Positions 24,420-31,787 of a DNA stretch of 64,000 nucleotides are shown here, one piece after another. The DNA comes from Acrocarpospora macrocephala. Its GTDB lineage: Bacteria; Actinomycetota; Actinomycetes; Streptosporangiales; Streptosporangiaceae. Every line of letters starts with the position of its first letter. Position 1 is the stretch's first letter. Below the pieces are notes generated by a model. That model was not told where the DNA came from and did not search any database. It saw only the letters and a program-made list of their open reading frames with translations. A program made the position numbers and the translations under genes. The stretch covers positions 30,995 to 94,994 of the forward strand of contig NZ_BLAE01000045.1 of assembly GCF_009687865.1 (NCBI RefSeq), read 5' to 3'.

Positions 24420-25054
24420 CCGCGGCCCCCGACGAGCAACCGCCAGCCAGCCATCTTCGACTGGTGTCCGTTCCGGAGCAGGGTGGCCGCGGCAGGAAGT
24501 TCCGGCGTGTCGGTGAGGAAGGGGAATCCCACGCTTCGATCGGATCCGAGGAAGTCCGGCCCGCCGGTGGGGAGGTTCCGATCGGGCCTGAGGAGTTCCG
24601 GCAGGCGTTGGCGGCCCATGCGGCGGGAGTCGTCGTGGTCACGGCGCGGCCGGGCGGCGAGCCGGTCGGGCTGACCGCGACCTCCTTCACCTCGGTCAGT
24701 CTTGCTCCGCCGCTGGTCTCCTTCTATGTCGATCAGGCTTCCACCACCTGGCCCGCCCTCAGCAAAGCCGAGTATTTCGCGGTGAACGTGCTCGCCAGCC
24801 ATCAGGTGGAGCTGGCCGCGAGGTTCGCGCGCAAGGGCGTGGACCGGTTCGCCGCGCCGACCCGATGGTCACCCGGTCTGGCGGACGTCCCGTTACTCGA
24901 GGAGGTCGCCAGCCACCTCGTCTGCCGCGCCCACCACACCAGCGAGGTCGGCGACCACATCCTGGTGGTCGGCCTCGTGGTGGCCACCGCCGGCGGCGAC
25001 GGGCGCCCACTCCTTTACCACCAAGGCCGATTCGGAGATTTCCAACCGCGCTAG
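24416..25054 (+). CDS. Flavin reductase domain protein (DIM6/NTAB family)
   Basis: A 212-residue protein whose last 155 residues form a flavin-reductase split barrel: A-A-G-V-V-V-V-T-A, G-L-T-A-T-S-F-T-S-V-S-L-A-P-P-L-V and F-A-V-N-V-L-A match the family. The first 55 residues are a hydrophilic extension with no recognised motif. Together with the SsuE-like reductase it gives the operon two flavin-reducing enzymes of different folds. One may serve an oxygenase encoded elsewhere. ATG 24416 overlaps the upstream stop. It is the last gene; a weak hairpin (arms GGTGG/CCACC) lies in the 17 bp before the converging gene. Confidence 0.82.
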   Translation: MTAAPDEQPPASHLRLVSVPEQGGRGRKFRRVGEEGESHASIGSEEVRPAGGEVPIGPEEFRQALAAHAAGVVVVTARPGGEPVGLTATSFTSVSLAPPLVSFYVDQASTTWPALSKAEYFAVNVLASHQVELAARFARKGVDRFAAPTRWSPGLADVPLLEEVASHLVCRAHHTSEVGDHILVVGLVVATAGGDGRPLLYHQGRFGDFQPR

Positions 25055-25071
25055 GTGGTTCTCCCACCGGT

Positions 25072-26121
25072 TCAGGCCAGGCGGGCGGTGCCTCGGCCGA
25101 TGGCTAGGGGGAGGTCGAGCATGGTGCGGATGCCTGGTGGGGCGGCGCAGACCGACGTGATCGAGTTGACCGCGTGGGCCGCGGCGCCCGCCAGGCCGTG
25201 GCTGACCTCGTCGATGGTGAGGGCGATGGTGGGGCGGCCTTCGATGTGGATGGCGAAGCCGGGGTCGGCCCAGCGGCGGACCTTGGTGGCGTCGGCTTTG
25301 TAGACGCATTCGACGGTCATGAAGGGGCGGCCGCGGATCAGGCCGCTGAAGGTCCAGCGGGAGGCGCAGACGGTGTCGGGGAGGACCGTTCCGGCGGCGA
25401 TCTCGAACTCTTCGGTGGCCAGTTCGAACTCGTCGCTCTCCTCGATCTCGTCGAGCCGTACATTCAGGGCGGTGGTGACGAGCTGCACGCTTTCCGCGAA
25501 GAGGGCGCGCTGGAACGCCCGGAACGGGCGGACGGCGGCGGCGTAATCCTTGGCGGAGCGGGTGAAGCCGATCAGGTCGGTGACGATCTGGCGGGACGGG
25601 TGGCCGCGGTAGTCGGAGGATTCGCGGACGTAGATGTGGTCCAGGCGGGAGGAGAGGCCGGTCAGGGCCAGCGGGAGGAGGTCGCTGACGAAACCGGGGT
25701 TGATGCCGGTGCCGTGGAGTGTCGTGCCGCCTTCCGCGCAGGCGGCTTCGAGGCGTTCGACCACGCCGGGGCCGTACGCGGCGGGGTAGACGAAGCCGGT
25801 CGTGGTGATAACGTTCTTGCCCGAGGACAGCAGGGCGCAGATCGTCTCGACGTCGGTGGCGTGGTCGCCGCCGAAGTACGACGCGGGGAGGGGCATGTGC
25901 AGGACGCAGTCGGCGTCCAGGGACAGGATCTGTTCCACGTCGTCGGTGCAGGTCACGCCGACCGGGTCCAGGCCGATCAGCGAGCCCGCGTCGACGCCCA
26001 CCTTGTCCGGGTCGTAGACGAGCACGCCGGCGAGTTCGAATTCCGGCCGGGTGATGACGCTGCGCAGAGCGTAGCCGCCTACTGCTCCGGTGGCCCATTG
26101 GACCACGCGCAGACGGGGCAT
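25072..26121 (-). CDS. DapB/amino-acid dehydrogenase-like NAD(P)-binding protein
   Basis: A 349-residue protein resembling the dihydrodipicolinate-reductase/2,4-diaminopentanoate-dehydrogenase superfamily. The N-terminal nucleotide motif is V-V-Q-W-A-T-G-A-V-G (6-15); D-A-D-C-V-L-H-M and G-K-N-V-I-T-T-T-G-F continue the Rossmann core, and G-T-G-I-N-P-G-F-V is the conserved catalytic-domain entry. Mycobacteria hold many such copies, often near lipid or steroid catabolism genes; the true reaction is unclear. ATG 26121 has GGAGG upstream. The neighbouring divergent SDR of MFE-2 type suggests acyl-CoA or steroid-like substrates. Confidence 0.78.
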   Translation of the reverse strand: MPRLRVVQWATGAVGGYALRSVITRPEFELAGVLVYDPDKVGVDAGSLIGLDPVGVTCTDDVEQILSLDADCVLHMPLPASYFGGDHATDVETICALLSSGKNVITTTGFVYPAAYGPGVVERLEAACAEGGTTLHGTGINPGFVSDLLPLALTGLSSRLDHIYVRESSDYRGHPSRQIVTDLIGFTRSAKDYAAAVRPFRAFQRALFAESVQLVTTALNVRLDEIEESDEFELATEEFEIAAGTVLPDTVCASRWTFSGLIRGRPFMTVECVYKADATKVRRWADPGFAIHIEGRPTIALTIDEVSHGLAGAAAHAVNSITSVCAAPPGIRTMLDLPLAIGRGTARLA

Positions 26122-26165
26122 GCAGAGCCTCCAGACTGGGTTATGGCCGCGCCTCCGGCGCGACG

Positions 26166-26190
26166 GGCTTGGCCGCTGGGGAGCCAAGCC
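26166..26190 (-). repeat. Stem-loop in the leader of the DapB-like gene
   Basis: Perfect 8-bp arms GGCTTGGC (26166-26173) and GCCAAGCC (26183-26190) with a 9-nt loop, 45 bases upstream of the start codon. It could be an mRNA leader structure or a remnant terminator. Confidence 0.5.
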
Positions 26191-26368
26191 GGGCGGAGGG
26201 CATGCTGGGGAGGGGTGTCGCCGGTAGCCCCACGCCCTGGCGAAGCCGAAACTATAGCAGGAATTTACTCGTCCGATCACTATCCGCAACGACCCATTTG
26301 TGGGCCCCAGCGCTCTTGATAGGGTTCAGCCTGACTAGAATCTTGTTCTCTTCGTGGAGGGTGGGCGC

Positions 26369-27265
26369 ATGTCCGAGCTCAGATTCGACGGGAAAGTCGC
26401 GGTCGTCACCGGTTCCGGGCACGGGCTCGGGCGGGCGCACGCGCTGCTGCTGGCCGAACGCGGGGCCGCGGTCGTCGTCAACGATCTGGGCGGCGCGCTG
26501 GACGGCTCCGGCGCGTCCGCGGGCCCCGCGGCCGAGGTCGTCGAGCTCATCACCAAGAACGGCGGCAAGGCGGTCGCGAACGCCGACAACGTGGCCACCC
26601 CCGAGGGCGCGGAGGCGATCGTGCAGGCCGCCGTCGACACGTTCGGGCGGTTGGACGTGGTCGTCAACAACGCCGGGATCCTGCGCGACAAATCGCTGGG
26701 CAAGATGTCGGTCGAGGAGTTCGACAGCGTGCTCGCCGTACATGTCCGCGGCTCGTTCCTGGTCAGCCGGGCGGCCTTCCCGCACATGAAAGAGCAGGCG
26801 TACGGCCGGATCGTCAACACCTCCTCCCCCGCCGGCCTGTTCGGCAACTTCGGCCAGGCCAACTACTCCACGGCCAAGATGGGCCTGGTCGGCCTGACCA
26901 AGACCCTCGGCATCGAAGGCGCCCGCGCCAACATCAAGGCCAACGCGATCGCCCCCATCGCCTGGACCCGCATGACCGAGGCCCTCCTCCCCGCCGAATT
27001 CGAAGCCAAGTTCACCGTCGACGCGATCAGCCCTCTGGTCGCCTTCCTCGCCCACGAATCCTGCGAAACCTCCGGCGAGGTCTTCAGCGTCGGCGGCGGC
27101 CGAGTCGCCCGCGTATTCGTCGCCGAGGGCCCCGGCTGGCGTACCGACGACCTCACGATGGAATCCATCCGCGACAACTGGGACACCATCATGACCGAAC
27201 AGCCGTACCTCCAGCCGACAACTCTCGGCCAGCAGGCATCCGCCTCCATGCAGGCGATGCTTTAG
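26369..27265 (+). CDS. MFE-2-type SDR (3-hydroxyacyl-CoA dehydrogenase-like)
   Basis: A 298-residue short-chain dehydrogenase, longer than the classical 250 residues, like the dehydrogenase unit of peroxisomal multifunctional enzyme 2. Cofactor loop T-G-S-G-H-G-L-G-R-A-H (14-24) and V-V-V-N-D-L-G-G fit NAD preference. N-N-A-G-I-L-R-D-K is the structural motif; the catalytic residues are Ser in N-T-S-S-P-A-G and Tyr/Lys in Y-S-T-A-K. The C-terminal 60 residues extend the fold as in MFE-2. ATG 26369 follows GGAGG at 26356-26360. It probably oxidises (3R)-hydroxyacyl-CoA or a steroid side-chain intermediate. Confidence 0.85.
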   Translation: MSELRFDGKVAVVTGSGHGLGRAHALLLAERGAAVVVNDLGGALDGSGASAGPAAEVVELITKNGGKAVANADNVATPEGAEAIVQAAVDTFGRLDVVVNNAGILRDKSLGKMSVEEFDSVLAVHVRGSFLVSRAAFPHMKEQAYGRIVNTSSPAGLFGNFGQANYSTAKMGLVGLTKTLGIEGARANIKANAIAPIAWTRMTEALLPAEFEAKFTVDAISPLVAFLAHESCETSGEVFSVGGGRVARVFVAEGPGWRTDDLTMESIRDNWDTIMTEQPYLQPTTLGQQASASMQAML

Positions 27266-27405
27266 CCAGCCAGGTACGGACATGCGTCAAATCCACCGCA
27301 TAACCAGCATCAGTGCGGAGGATTTGGTGCACGGGACAAGCACGCTGCGGATCTGGCTGCTCACCGCGGTACACCAGCAAGGCCGCCCTCTCGATCGCCG
27401 CACAT

Positions 27406-27452
27406 GTATCAAATCCATCCCCTCGCCCGCCTCCATGGGTTGGATTTGATAC
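27406..27452. repeat. Long near-perfect inverted repeat between SDR and fic genes
   Basis: 12-bp perfect arms GTATCAAATCCA (27406-27417) and TGGATTTGATAC (27441-27452), extendable to 16 bp with one mismatch, around an 18-nt spacer. A related TCAAATCC segment at 27285-27292 faces GGATTTG at 27319-27325. It may be a bidirectional terminator for the converging genes, but the arms are unusually AT-rich for this genome. Confidence 0.55.
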
Positions 27453-27473
27453 GGATGAGCAGGGCGGCCCCTG

Positions 27474-28616
27474 TTAACGATCAGCCTGGTACGGATGCGT
27501 CAGCGTCATGGGGGTGCGAGCTACCTCTAGGGCTTGTTCGGGGAAGTGCGGACCGGCTACGTACATGCGCGCACGGGTGCGTCCGACGGGAGTGAGGACC
27601 TCGGAGGTCACGAGGTCGCGGAGGTCGCGCTGGGCCTGTTGCAAGCTCAGGCCTTCGGCGTGCTCGTAGCGAGAACGGCGGACGCGGCCGAACATCGCCA
27701 CGTCGTAGAGGGCGGAGACGATTCGTTCGTCGGTGGCGGCGGTTTCGGCGAAGTCGGAGAGGATTCCCCAGACAACGCGGGATCGGTCAACGCGGCCTTG
27801 AACCGTTTGGGCCTGCTGGTGGTAAGCGGTCAGGTTGAAGCGGATCCAGTCGGTTACGTCCTGGTCGGGGAGGTAGCGGGGACCGCGCAGGGCGAGTTCG
27901 CGGTAGTACTCCCAGGTGTTCCCTGGGCGCCCGAGCCAGGCTTCGATAGAGGAGAACTCCGGCGCGAGGACACCCTCCCGCGCGATCATCAGGGTCTGCA
28001 AGGAGCGCGACATACGGCCGTTCCCGTCCGCCCAGGGGTGGATGGAAACCAGATGCAGGTGAGCCATCGCCGCTCGGACCAGGGCATGGGAACCGTCGTC
28101 GGTGTTCAGCCAGTCAACCAGTTCGGCCATGAGGGCGGGGACTTCTTCCGCATCCGGACCCGTGTAGGCGGCGATGCCGGGGTCGCGCGGGTCGGTGACA
28201 TAGACCGGGCCCCTGCGCCACTGGCCCGCCGGTTTGCGGATGCTGTGACGGTGGCCCTGCAGCATCCAGTGCAGCCCATTGAGCAGCCCTTTGCTGTAGG
28301 AGAAGTCCGTCGCGTCGTGGAGCGTCTGGATGTAGGTCATCATCCGCTGGTACGCGAGGGTCTCTTCTCGATTCACCTCAGAGACCTCGACGTCGCGTTC
28401 TCCGTCCATGAGATCTTCCACGTCCACCGTGGACACGCGGAACCCTTCGATGGAGTTGGACGCGGCGACGGCGTCAGCGGTGAGGAATTTCCGCAGGCCT
28501 TCCGTCCATTTGGCCGGCGTGTTGCGCAATTGATGCCGCAACTCGTGTCGCATGGCCTCGATTTCAGCCACGACCTGGTCGTCTTCACGACTGAGGGCGG
28601 GCGTAGGAAAGAGCAT
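27474..28616 (-). CDS. Class II Fic-domain protein with C-terminal winged helix
   Basis: A 380-residue Fic enzyme, probably an AMP- or other nucleotidyl-transferase. The active motif is H-P-W-A-D-G-N-G-R-M-S-R at 193-204, with catalytic His193 and anion-binding residues intact (Trp replaces the common Phe). The inhibitory helix S-x-x-x-E-G reads S-N-S-I-E-G at 53-58, defining a self-inhibited class II protein. The last 90 residues look like a winged-helix DNA-binding domain. ATG 28616 is chosen because a strong promoter's -10 ends six bases upstream, giving a leaderless message. No antitoxin gene is adjacent, as expected for class II. Confidence 0.85.
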   Translation of the reverse strand: MLFPTPALSREDDQVVAEIEAMRHELRHQLRNTPAKWTEGLRKFLTADAVAASNSIEGFRVSTVDVEDLMDGERDVEVSEVNREETLAYQRMMTYIQTLHDATDFSYSKGLLNGLHWMLQGHRHSIRKPAGQWRRGPVYVTDPRDPGIAAYTGPDAEEVPALMAELVDWLNTDDGSHALVRAAMAHLHLVSIHPWADGNGRMSRSLQTLMIAREGVLAPEFSSIEAWLGRPGNTWEYYRELALRGPRYLPDQDVTDWIRFNLTAYHQQAQTVQGRVDRSRVVWGILSDFAETAATDERIVSALYDVAMFGRVRRSRYEHAEGLSLQQAQRDLRDLVTSEVLTPVGRTRARMYVAGPHFPEQALEVARTPMTLTHPYQADR

Positions 28617-28622
28617 GCAGCA

Positions 28623-28651
28623 ATGATATGGTGACGCAATCATCGCGTCAA
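28623..28651 (-). promoter_or_regulatory. Promoter of the fic gene with overlapping palindrome
   Basis: On the minus strand, -35 TTGACG (28646-28651), a 17-bp spacer and -10 TATCAT (28623-28628). Perfect arms TGACGC/GCGTCA, 7 bp apart, cover 28632-28650 and overlap the -35 element and spacer, so a bound protein would block initiation. The Fic protein's own winged helix is a candidate. Confidence 0.68.
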
Positions 28652-28662
28652 ATTAGCCCGTT

Positions 28663-29721
28663 TCAGCGGGTGCGGTGCCAGAGGTCGGGCTCGCCTGGGG
28701 TGCGGGTCAGTTTGCCGTCGAGTTCGAGCCAGACCAGGTGGGCGAGGGTCTCGTTGTTGGCGGAGCGCTGCATGAATGGGGGGATCGTCTCCCAGGGGCG
28801 GGACCAGGTGAGTTGGGAGGCCAGGTCCCAGCAGGTCATGCCGTCGGACTCGCCGACGGTGGTGGCGACCTCGGCCAGGCGGTCCTCGTGGTGGCCGACG
28901 ACGTAGTTGACGCGGTCGGCGAGGTCGGTGAAACGGTACTCGTGGGCGGGGAGGACCTCGGCGATGTCGAGTTTGGCGATCGTGCGAAGGGCGTCGAGGT
29001 AGTCGGCGAGGGGGTTGGGGGCGGATTGGGGGTGTACGGCGACGATTGGGGTGATCTTGGAGAGGACGTGGTCGCCGGAGAAGAGGAGGCGGCGGGTGGG
29101 TTCCACGAAGCAGAGGTGGCCTGGGGAGTGGCCGGGGGTCCAGCGGGCCTGGAGGTTCCAGCCGGGGATGTCGAGGTGCTGGCCGTCTTCGATCAGGCGG
29201 TCGGGGACGGCCATGGTGACCAGGTGTCTGATCATCATGGAGGCGCCGGCGAGTTCCTGGGCGGTGAGGTCGGGGACGCCGCAGCGGCGCAGGAGCGCGC
29301 CCTCGCGGGCGACCAGGTCGTCGATGGCCGACTCGTCGTAGCGGTCGTGGACGAGGGCGGCGTCGGCGGGGTGGAGGCCGATCCAGGCGCCGGTGTTCTC
29401 GCGGATGCGTCCGGCCAGGCCGTAGTGGTCGGGGTGGATGTGGGTGACCAGGACGGCCTGGATGTCGGTGATCTGGTATCCGGCGGTGGCCAGTCCGGCG
29501 GCCAGCGCGTCGTACGCCTCGTCGGTGTTCCAGCCGGCGTCGATGATGGTGACGCCGCCGGGGTGCTCGAGGGCGTAAACCAGGACGTAGCGGAGGGGGT
29601 TGATCGGGATCGGCACCGGGATCGACCAGAGGCCGGGGCGGACCTGCTCGACGTCGGGGAGTCGTTTGTCGAGCCAGGCATCCCGTTGGGAGGGGTTCGC
29701 GGGTTTCGCCAATTTGGTCAC
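28663..29721 (-). CDS. Metallo-beta-lactamase-fold hydrolase
   Basis: A 352-residue MBL-fold enzyme. The metal motif T-H-I-H-P-D-H-Y-G supplies H-x-H-x-D-H; the downstream His is in T-P-G-H-S-P-G-H and the bridging Asp in F-S-G-D-H-V-L. The C-terminal 120 residues are helical, as in LACTB2/glyoxalase-like hydrolases. GTG 29721 overlaps the stop of the MFS gene (GTGA), so it is translated as the third cistron of the arsR-MFS-MBL operon. It may hydrolyse a thioester or lactone linked to the exporter's substrate; the substrate is unknown. Confidence 0.85.
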   Translation of the reverse strand: MTKLAKPANPSQRDAWLDKRLPDVEQVRPGLWSIPVPIPINPLRYVLVYALEHPGGVTIIDAGWNTDEAYDALAAGLATAGYQITDIQAVLVTHIHPDHYGLAGRIRENTGAWIGLHPADAALVHDRYDESAIDDLVAREGALLRRCGVPDLTAQELAGASMMIRHLVTMAVPDRLIEDGQHLDIPGWNLQARWTPGHSPGHLCFVEPTRRLLFSGDHVLSKITPIVAVHPQSAPNPLADYLDALRTIAKLDIAEVLPAHEYRFTDLADRVNYVVGHHEDRLAEVATTVGESDGMTCWDLASQLTWSRPWETIPPFMQRSANNETLAHLVWLELDGKLTRTPGEPDLWHRTR

Positions 29722-30989
29722 GCCGTCGATTGTGCCTCGTCGGCAGAACATCGTTCTATTCGGGGGGCGGGGAGGCGTACGTACAGGAGGGCCAGCAGGA
29801 GCATGACGGCGGCGCAGACCGCCCAAGCCCAGGCGACGCCCTCGGTGGCGGCGAGGGCGCCGAGGGCGACGGCGGAGAGGGTGCCGCCCGCTTGGAGCAG
29901 GAGCGAGTTCACGGAGAGTACGGTCGCGCGCAGGCCGGAGACGACGCGGCGATGGAGGAGTTCCATGCGGATGACCTCGCTCAGAGCCAGAGCGGCGAAG
30001 ATGAGGATGTATCCGGATCCGGCGCCGATCATGCCGGCGGCTCCGGCCAGGGCGACCGAAGCCGCGAGGCCGCCCACGGCCAGTGCGGTCGCGATCGTTC
30101 CGGCTATCGCGGCCCGTTCCGAGGTGGCGAAACGCCGTGCGAACCAGGGCGCCAGCGATCCGCCCGCGGCGTTCGCGGCGAAACCGACCGCGGCGACGAG
30201 CGCGTAGGCGGTGCTGCCGGTCTCCACTCCCCCGGTCAGTACGGCCAGCCGTCCCGGCGTCAACATCTCGATCGTGTTCAGCATCACCCCAAGACCGGCC
30301 GAAACCAGCAGCAACCGCCCGACCCCGCGGTCTCGAACGGCCACCCCGAATCCGGACCGTATGGCCAGGGGAACGCCGTGCAACACCGTCCCCAGCGACG
30401 CCTTGGGTCCCCGCGCGGGCTCCCGCAGCACCACCAGGGCGACCACGAGCAGGACGACTCCCGCACCGGCCCCCGCCCAGATCGGCACCGCCAGCGACTC
30501 CCCCGGCACTATCAGCGGCAGCAATCCCCCGGCCAGCACCCCGCCACACAACGCGACCGAAGCCGCCACCGACCCTGCCGCCAGCCCCGGCTTGAGATCC
30601 GCCTCCGGCCCTTCGGCCTCGTGCAACGCGTCCACGAACCAGGCCTCGACCGGTCCGCTCGACAGCGCCCTGGCTATGCCCTTGAGCACCATGGCCACCA
30701 CGAACATCCCCGTGGACGTCGCCAACGCGAGCACGCTCAGCCCAACCACGGTGAACACCGCCGACGCCACGACGACCATCCGCCGCCCGATCACATCGGC
30801 TAATCCCCCCGTGGGCAGTTCCAGCGCCATCACGGTCAGCCCGTAAACGGAGAACACCACCCCGATCTCCGCCAACTCCAACCCACGAGAGGTCATCAAC
30901 AGAACCTGCGGAGCCATCATCAGCCCAGCAGGCAACCAGCCCAGAAAGGCCACGAGAACAAAACGCCTTCGAATCGAACGGGGGGACAT
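29718..30989 (-). CDS. MFS transporter (probable drug efflux)
   Basis: A 423-residue, 12-segment major facilitator. The loop 2-3 signature reads G-G-L-A-D-V-I-G-R-R-M, the usual MFS motif A. An ArsR-type regulator precedes it and an MBL hydrolase follows in the same operon, suggesting inducible efflux with detoxification. ATG 30989 is preferred to GTG 30998 because GAGGTGA lies five bases before it. The C-terminal tail (R-I-E-R-C-S-A-D-E-A-Q-S) is cytoplasmic. The substrate cannot be inferred from sequence. Confidence 0.85.
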   Translation of the reverse strand: MSPRSIRRRFVLVAFLGWLPAGLMMAPQVLLMTSRGLELAEIGVVFSVYGLTVMALELPTGGLADVIGRRMVVVASAVFTVVGLSVLALATSTGMFVVAMVLKGIARALSSGPVEAWFVDALHEAEGPEADLKPGLAAGSVAASVALCGGVLAGGLLPLIVPGESLAVPIWAGAGAGVVLLVVALVVLREPARGPKASLGTVLHGVPLAIRSGFGVAVRDRGVGRLLLVSAGLGVMLNTIEMLTPGRLAVLTGGVETGSTAYALVAAVGFAANAAGGSLAPWFARRFATSERAAIAGTIATALAVGGLAASVALAGAAGMIGAGSGYILIFAALALSEVIRMELLHRRVVSGLRATVLSVNSLLLQAGGTLSAVALGALAATEGVAWAWAVCAAVMLLLALLYVRLPAPRIERCSADEAQSTA

Positions 30990-31008
30990 TTGAATCACCT
31001 CTTCGGAT

Positions 31009-31581
31009 TCACCGGGACGATTCCGGATGTCTGGGGTAGGCGCCCATGTACACGTGGACCTGTTCCGCGTCGATCGCTGCCTCGTCGTGTTCCTCCATTT
31101 CGGCGATCAGCGCCGTCACGCGTTCGTACAGCGCCATGACGGATGCGGGTGTGAGGCGCGCCACGTGGTCGGACATGCCGGCGGCCTCGATCCAGGCGTT
31201 GCTCCATGTGTCGTGTTCGCGGTGGAACGTGTCGATAGAGGTGGTCATGACCTCTAGCTGGCGATGGCGCATGAACGCGGCCGCCTCGCGGCCCTCGGGT
31301 GTTGTGGAGAGTTCGGCGTTGCTCCAGGAGGTGTAGCGGTGGCGGGCGCGCCAGCGGCGTTCGCGGCGGTCTCGGGGGGTGGGGTCCTCTTCTGTGAAGC
31401 CGAAGCGGGCGAGTTGGCGCAGGTGGTAGCTGGTGGCGCCGGAGCTCTCGCCCAACCGGGCGGCCAGCTCGGTGGCAGTAGCGGGGCCGTCGTTGCGGAG
31501 GGCGCCGAGGAGGCGGACCCGGAGGGGATGGGCGACGGCTTTCAGGGTGCGCGGGTCGCTGACGTGGTAGACCTCGTCCAT
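31009..31581 (-). CDS. ArsR/HTH_20-type transcriptional regulator
   Basis: A 190-residue regulator with an N-terminal winged helix (about 8-85): V-A-H-P-L-R-V-R-L-L, A-T-E-L-A-A-R-L-G-E-S-S-G-A-T-S-Y-H-L-R-Q-L is the helix-turn-helix. The C-terminal half is helical with His/Glu-rich patches but no classical ArsR metal-Cys box, so it likely senses an organic molecule. ATG 31581 is six bases after a -10 (31588-31593), giving a leaderless transcript. A palindrome overlapping that promoter suggests autoregulation. It is the first gene of the operon with the MFS and MBL genes. Confidence 0.83.
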   Translation of the reverse strand: MDEVYHVSDPRTLKAVAHPLRVRLLGALRNDGPATATELAARLGESSGATSYHLRQLARFGFTEEDPTPRDRRERRWRARHRYTSWSNAELSTTPEGREAAAFMRHRQLEVMTTSIDTFHREHDTWSNAWIEAAGMSDHVARLTPASVMALYERVTALIAEMEEHDEAAIDAEQVHVYMGAYPRHPESSR

Positions 31582-31584
31582 ATC

Positions 31585-31616
31585 GCAAAGATACCTTTGC
31601 AAATAGTTCTTTGCAA
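31585..31616 (-). promoter_or_regulatory. arsR operon promoter and overlapping operator
   Basis: On the minus strand, -35 TTGCAA (31611-31616), a 17-bp spacer and -10 TATCTT (31588-31593). The palindrome GCAAAG-GTAT-CTTTGC (31585-31600) covers the -10, and TTTGCAAAG-type half sites recur at the -35, making two spaced copies of one recognition motif. Confidence 0.65.
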
Positions 31617-31728
31617 TCGTGAAACTTTCATGCCAGCCAACGGGATATCGCCCGGTCACCGTGGGTCGCGGCCAGGAGCTCGTTGACTCGGGGGAAACGT
31701 GTTGGAAACATCAATGGACTCACAGTAA

Positions 31729-31742
31729 TGGGAGCGCTCCCA
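31729..31742. promoter_or_regulatory. CebR-type operator (14-bp palindrome)
   Basis: TGGGAGCGCTCCCA is a perfect palindrome and matches the known recognition sequence of CebR, the cellobiose-responsive LacI-family repressor of Streptomyces and relatives. It lies 46 bp upstream of the start codon of the GH9 cellulase. No CebR gene is in the window. Confidence 0.82.
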
Positions 31743-31787
31743 CATCCCTCCTGGCACGTCGCCGACGCCCCGCAACCGAGGTGCACC

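Noticed and set aside
29722..30549. Upstream extension of the metallohydrolase frame to 30549
   Set aside because: The extra residues are a shadow of the MFS gene; GTG 29721 overlapping the MFS stop gives a normal-length protein.
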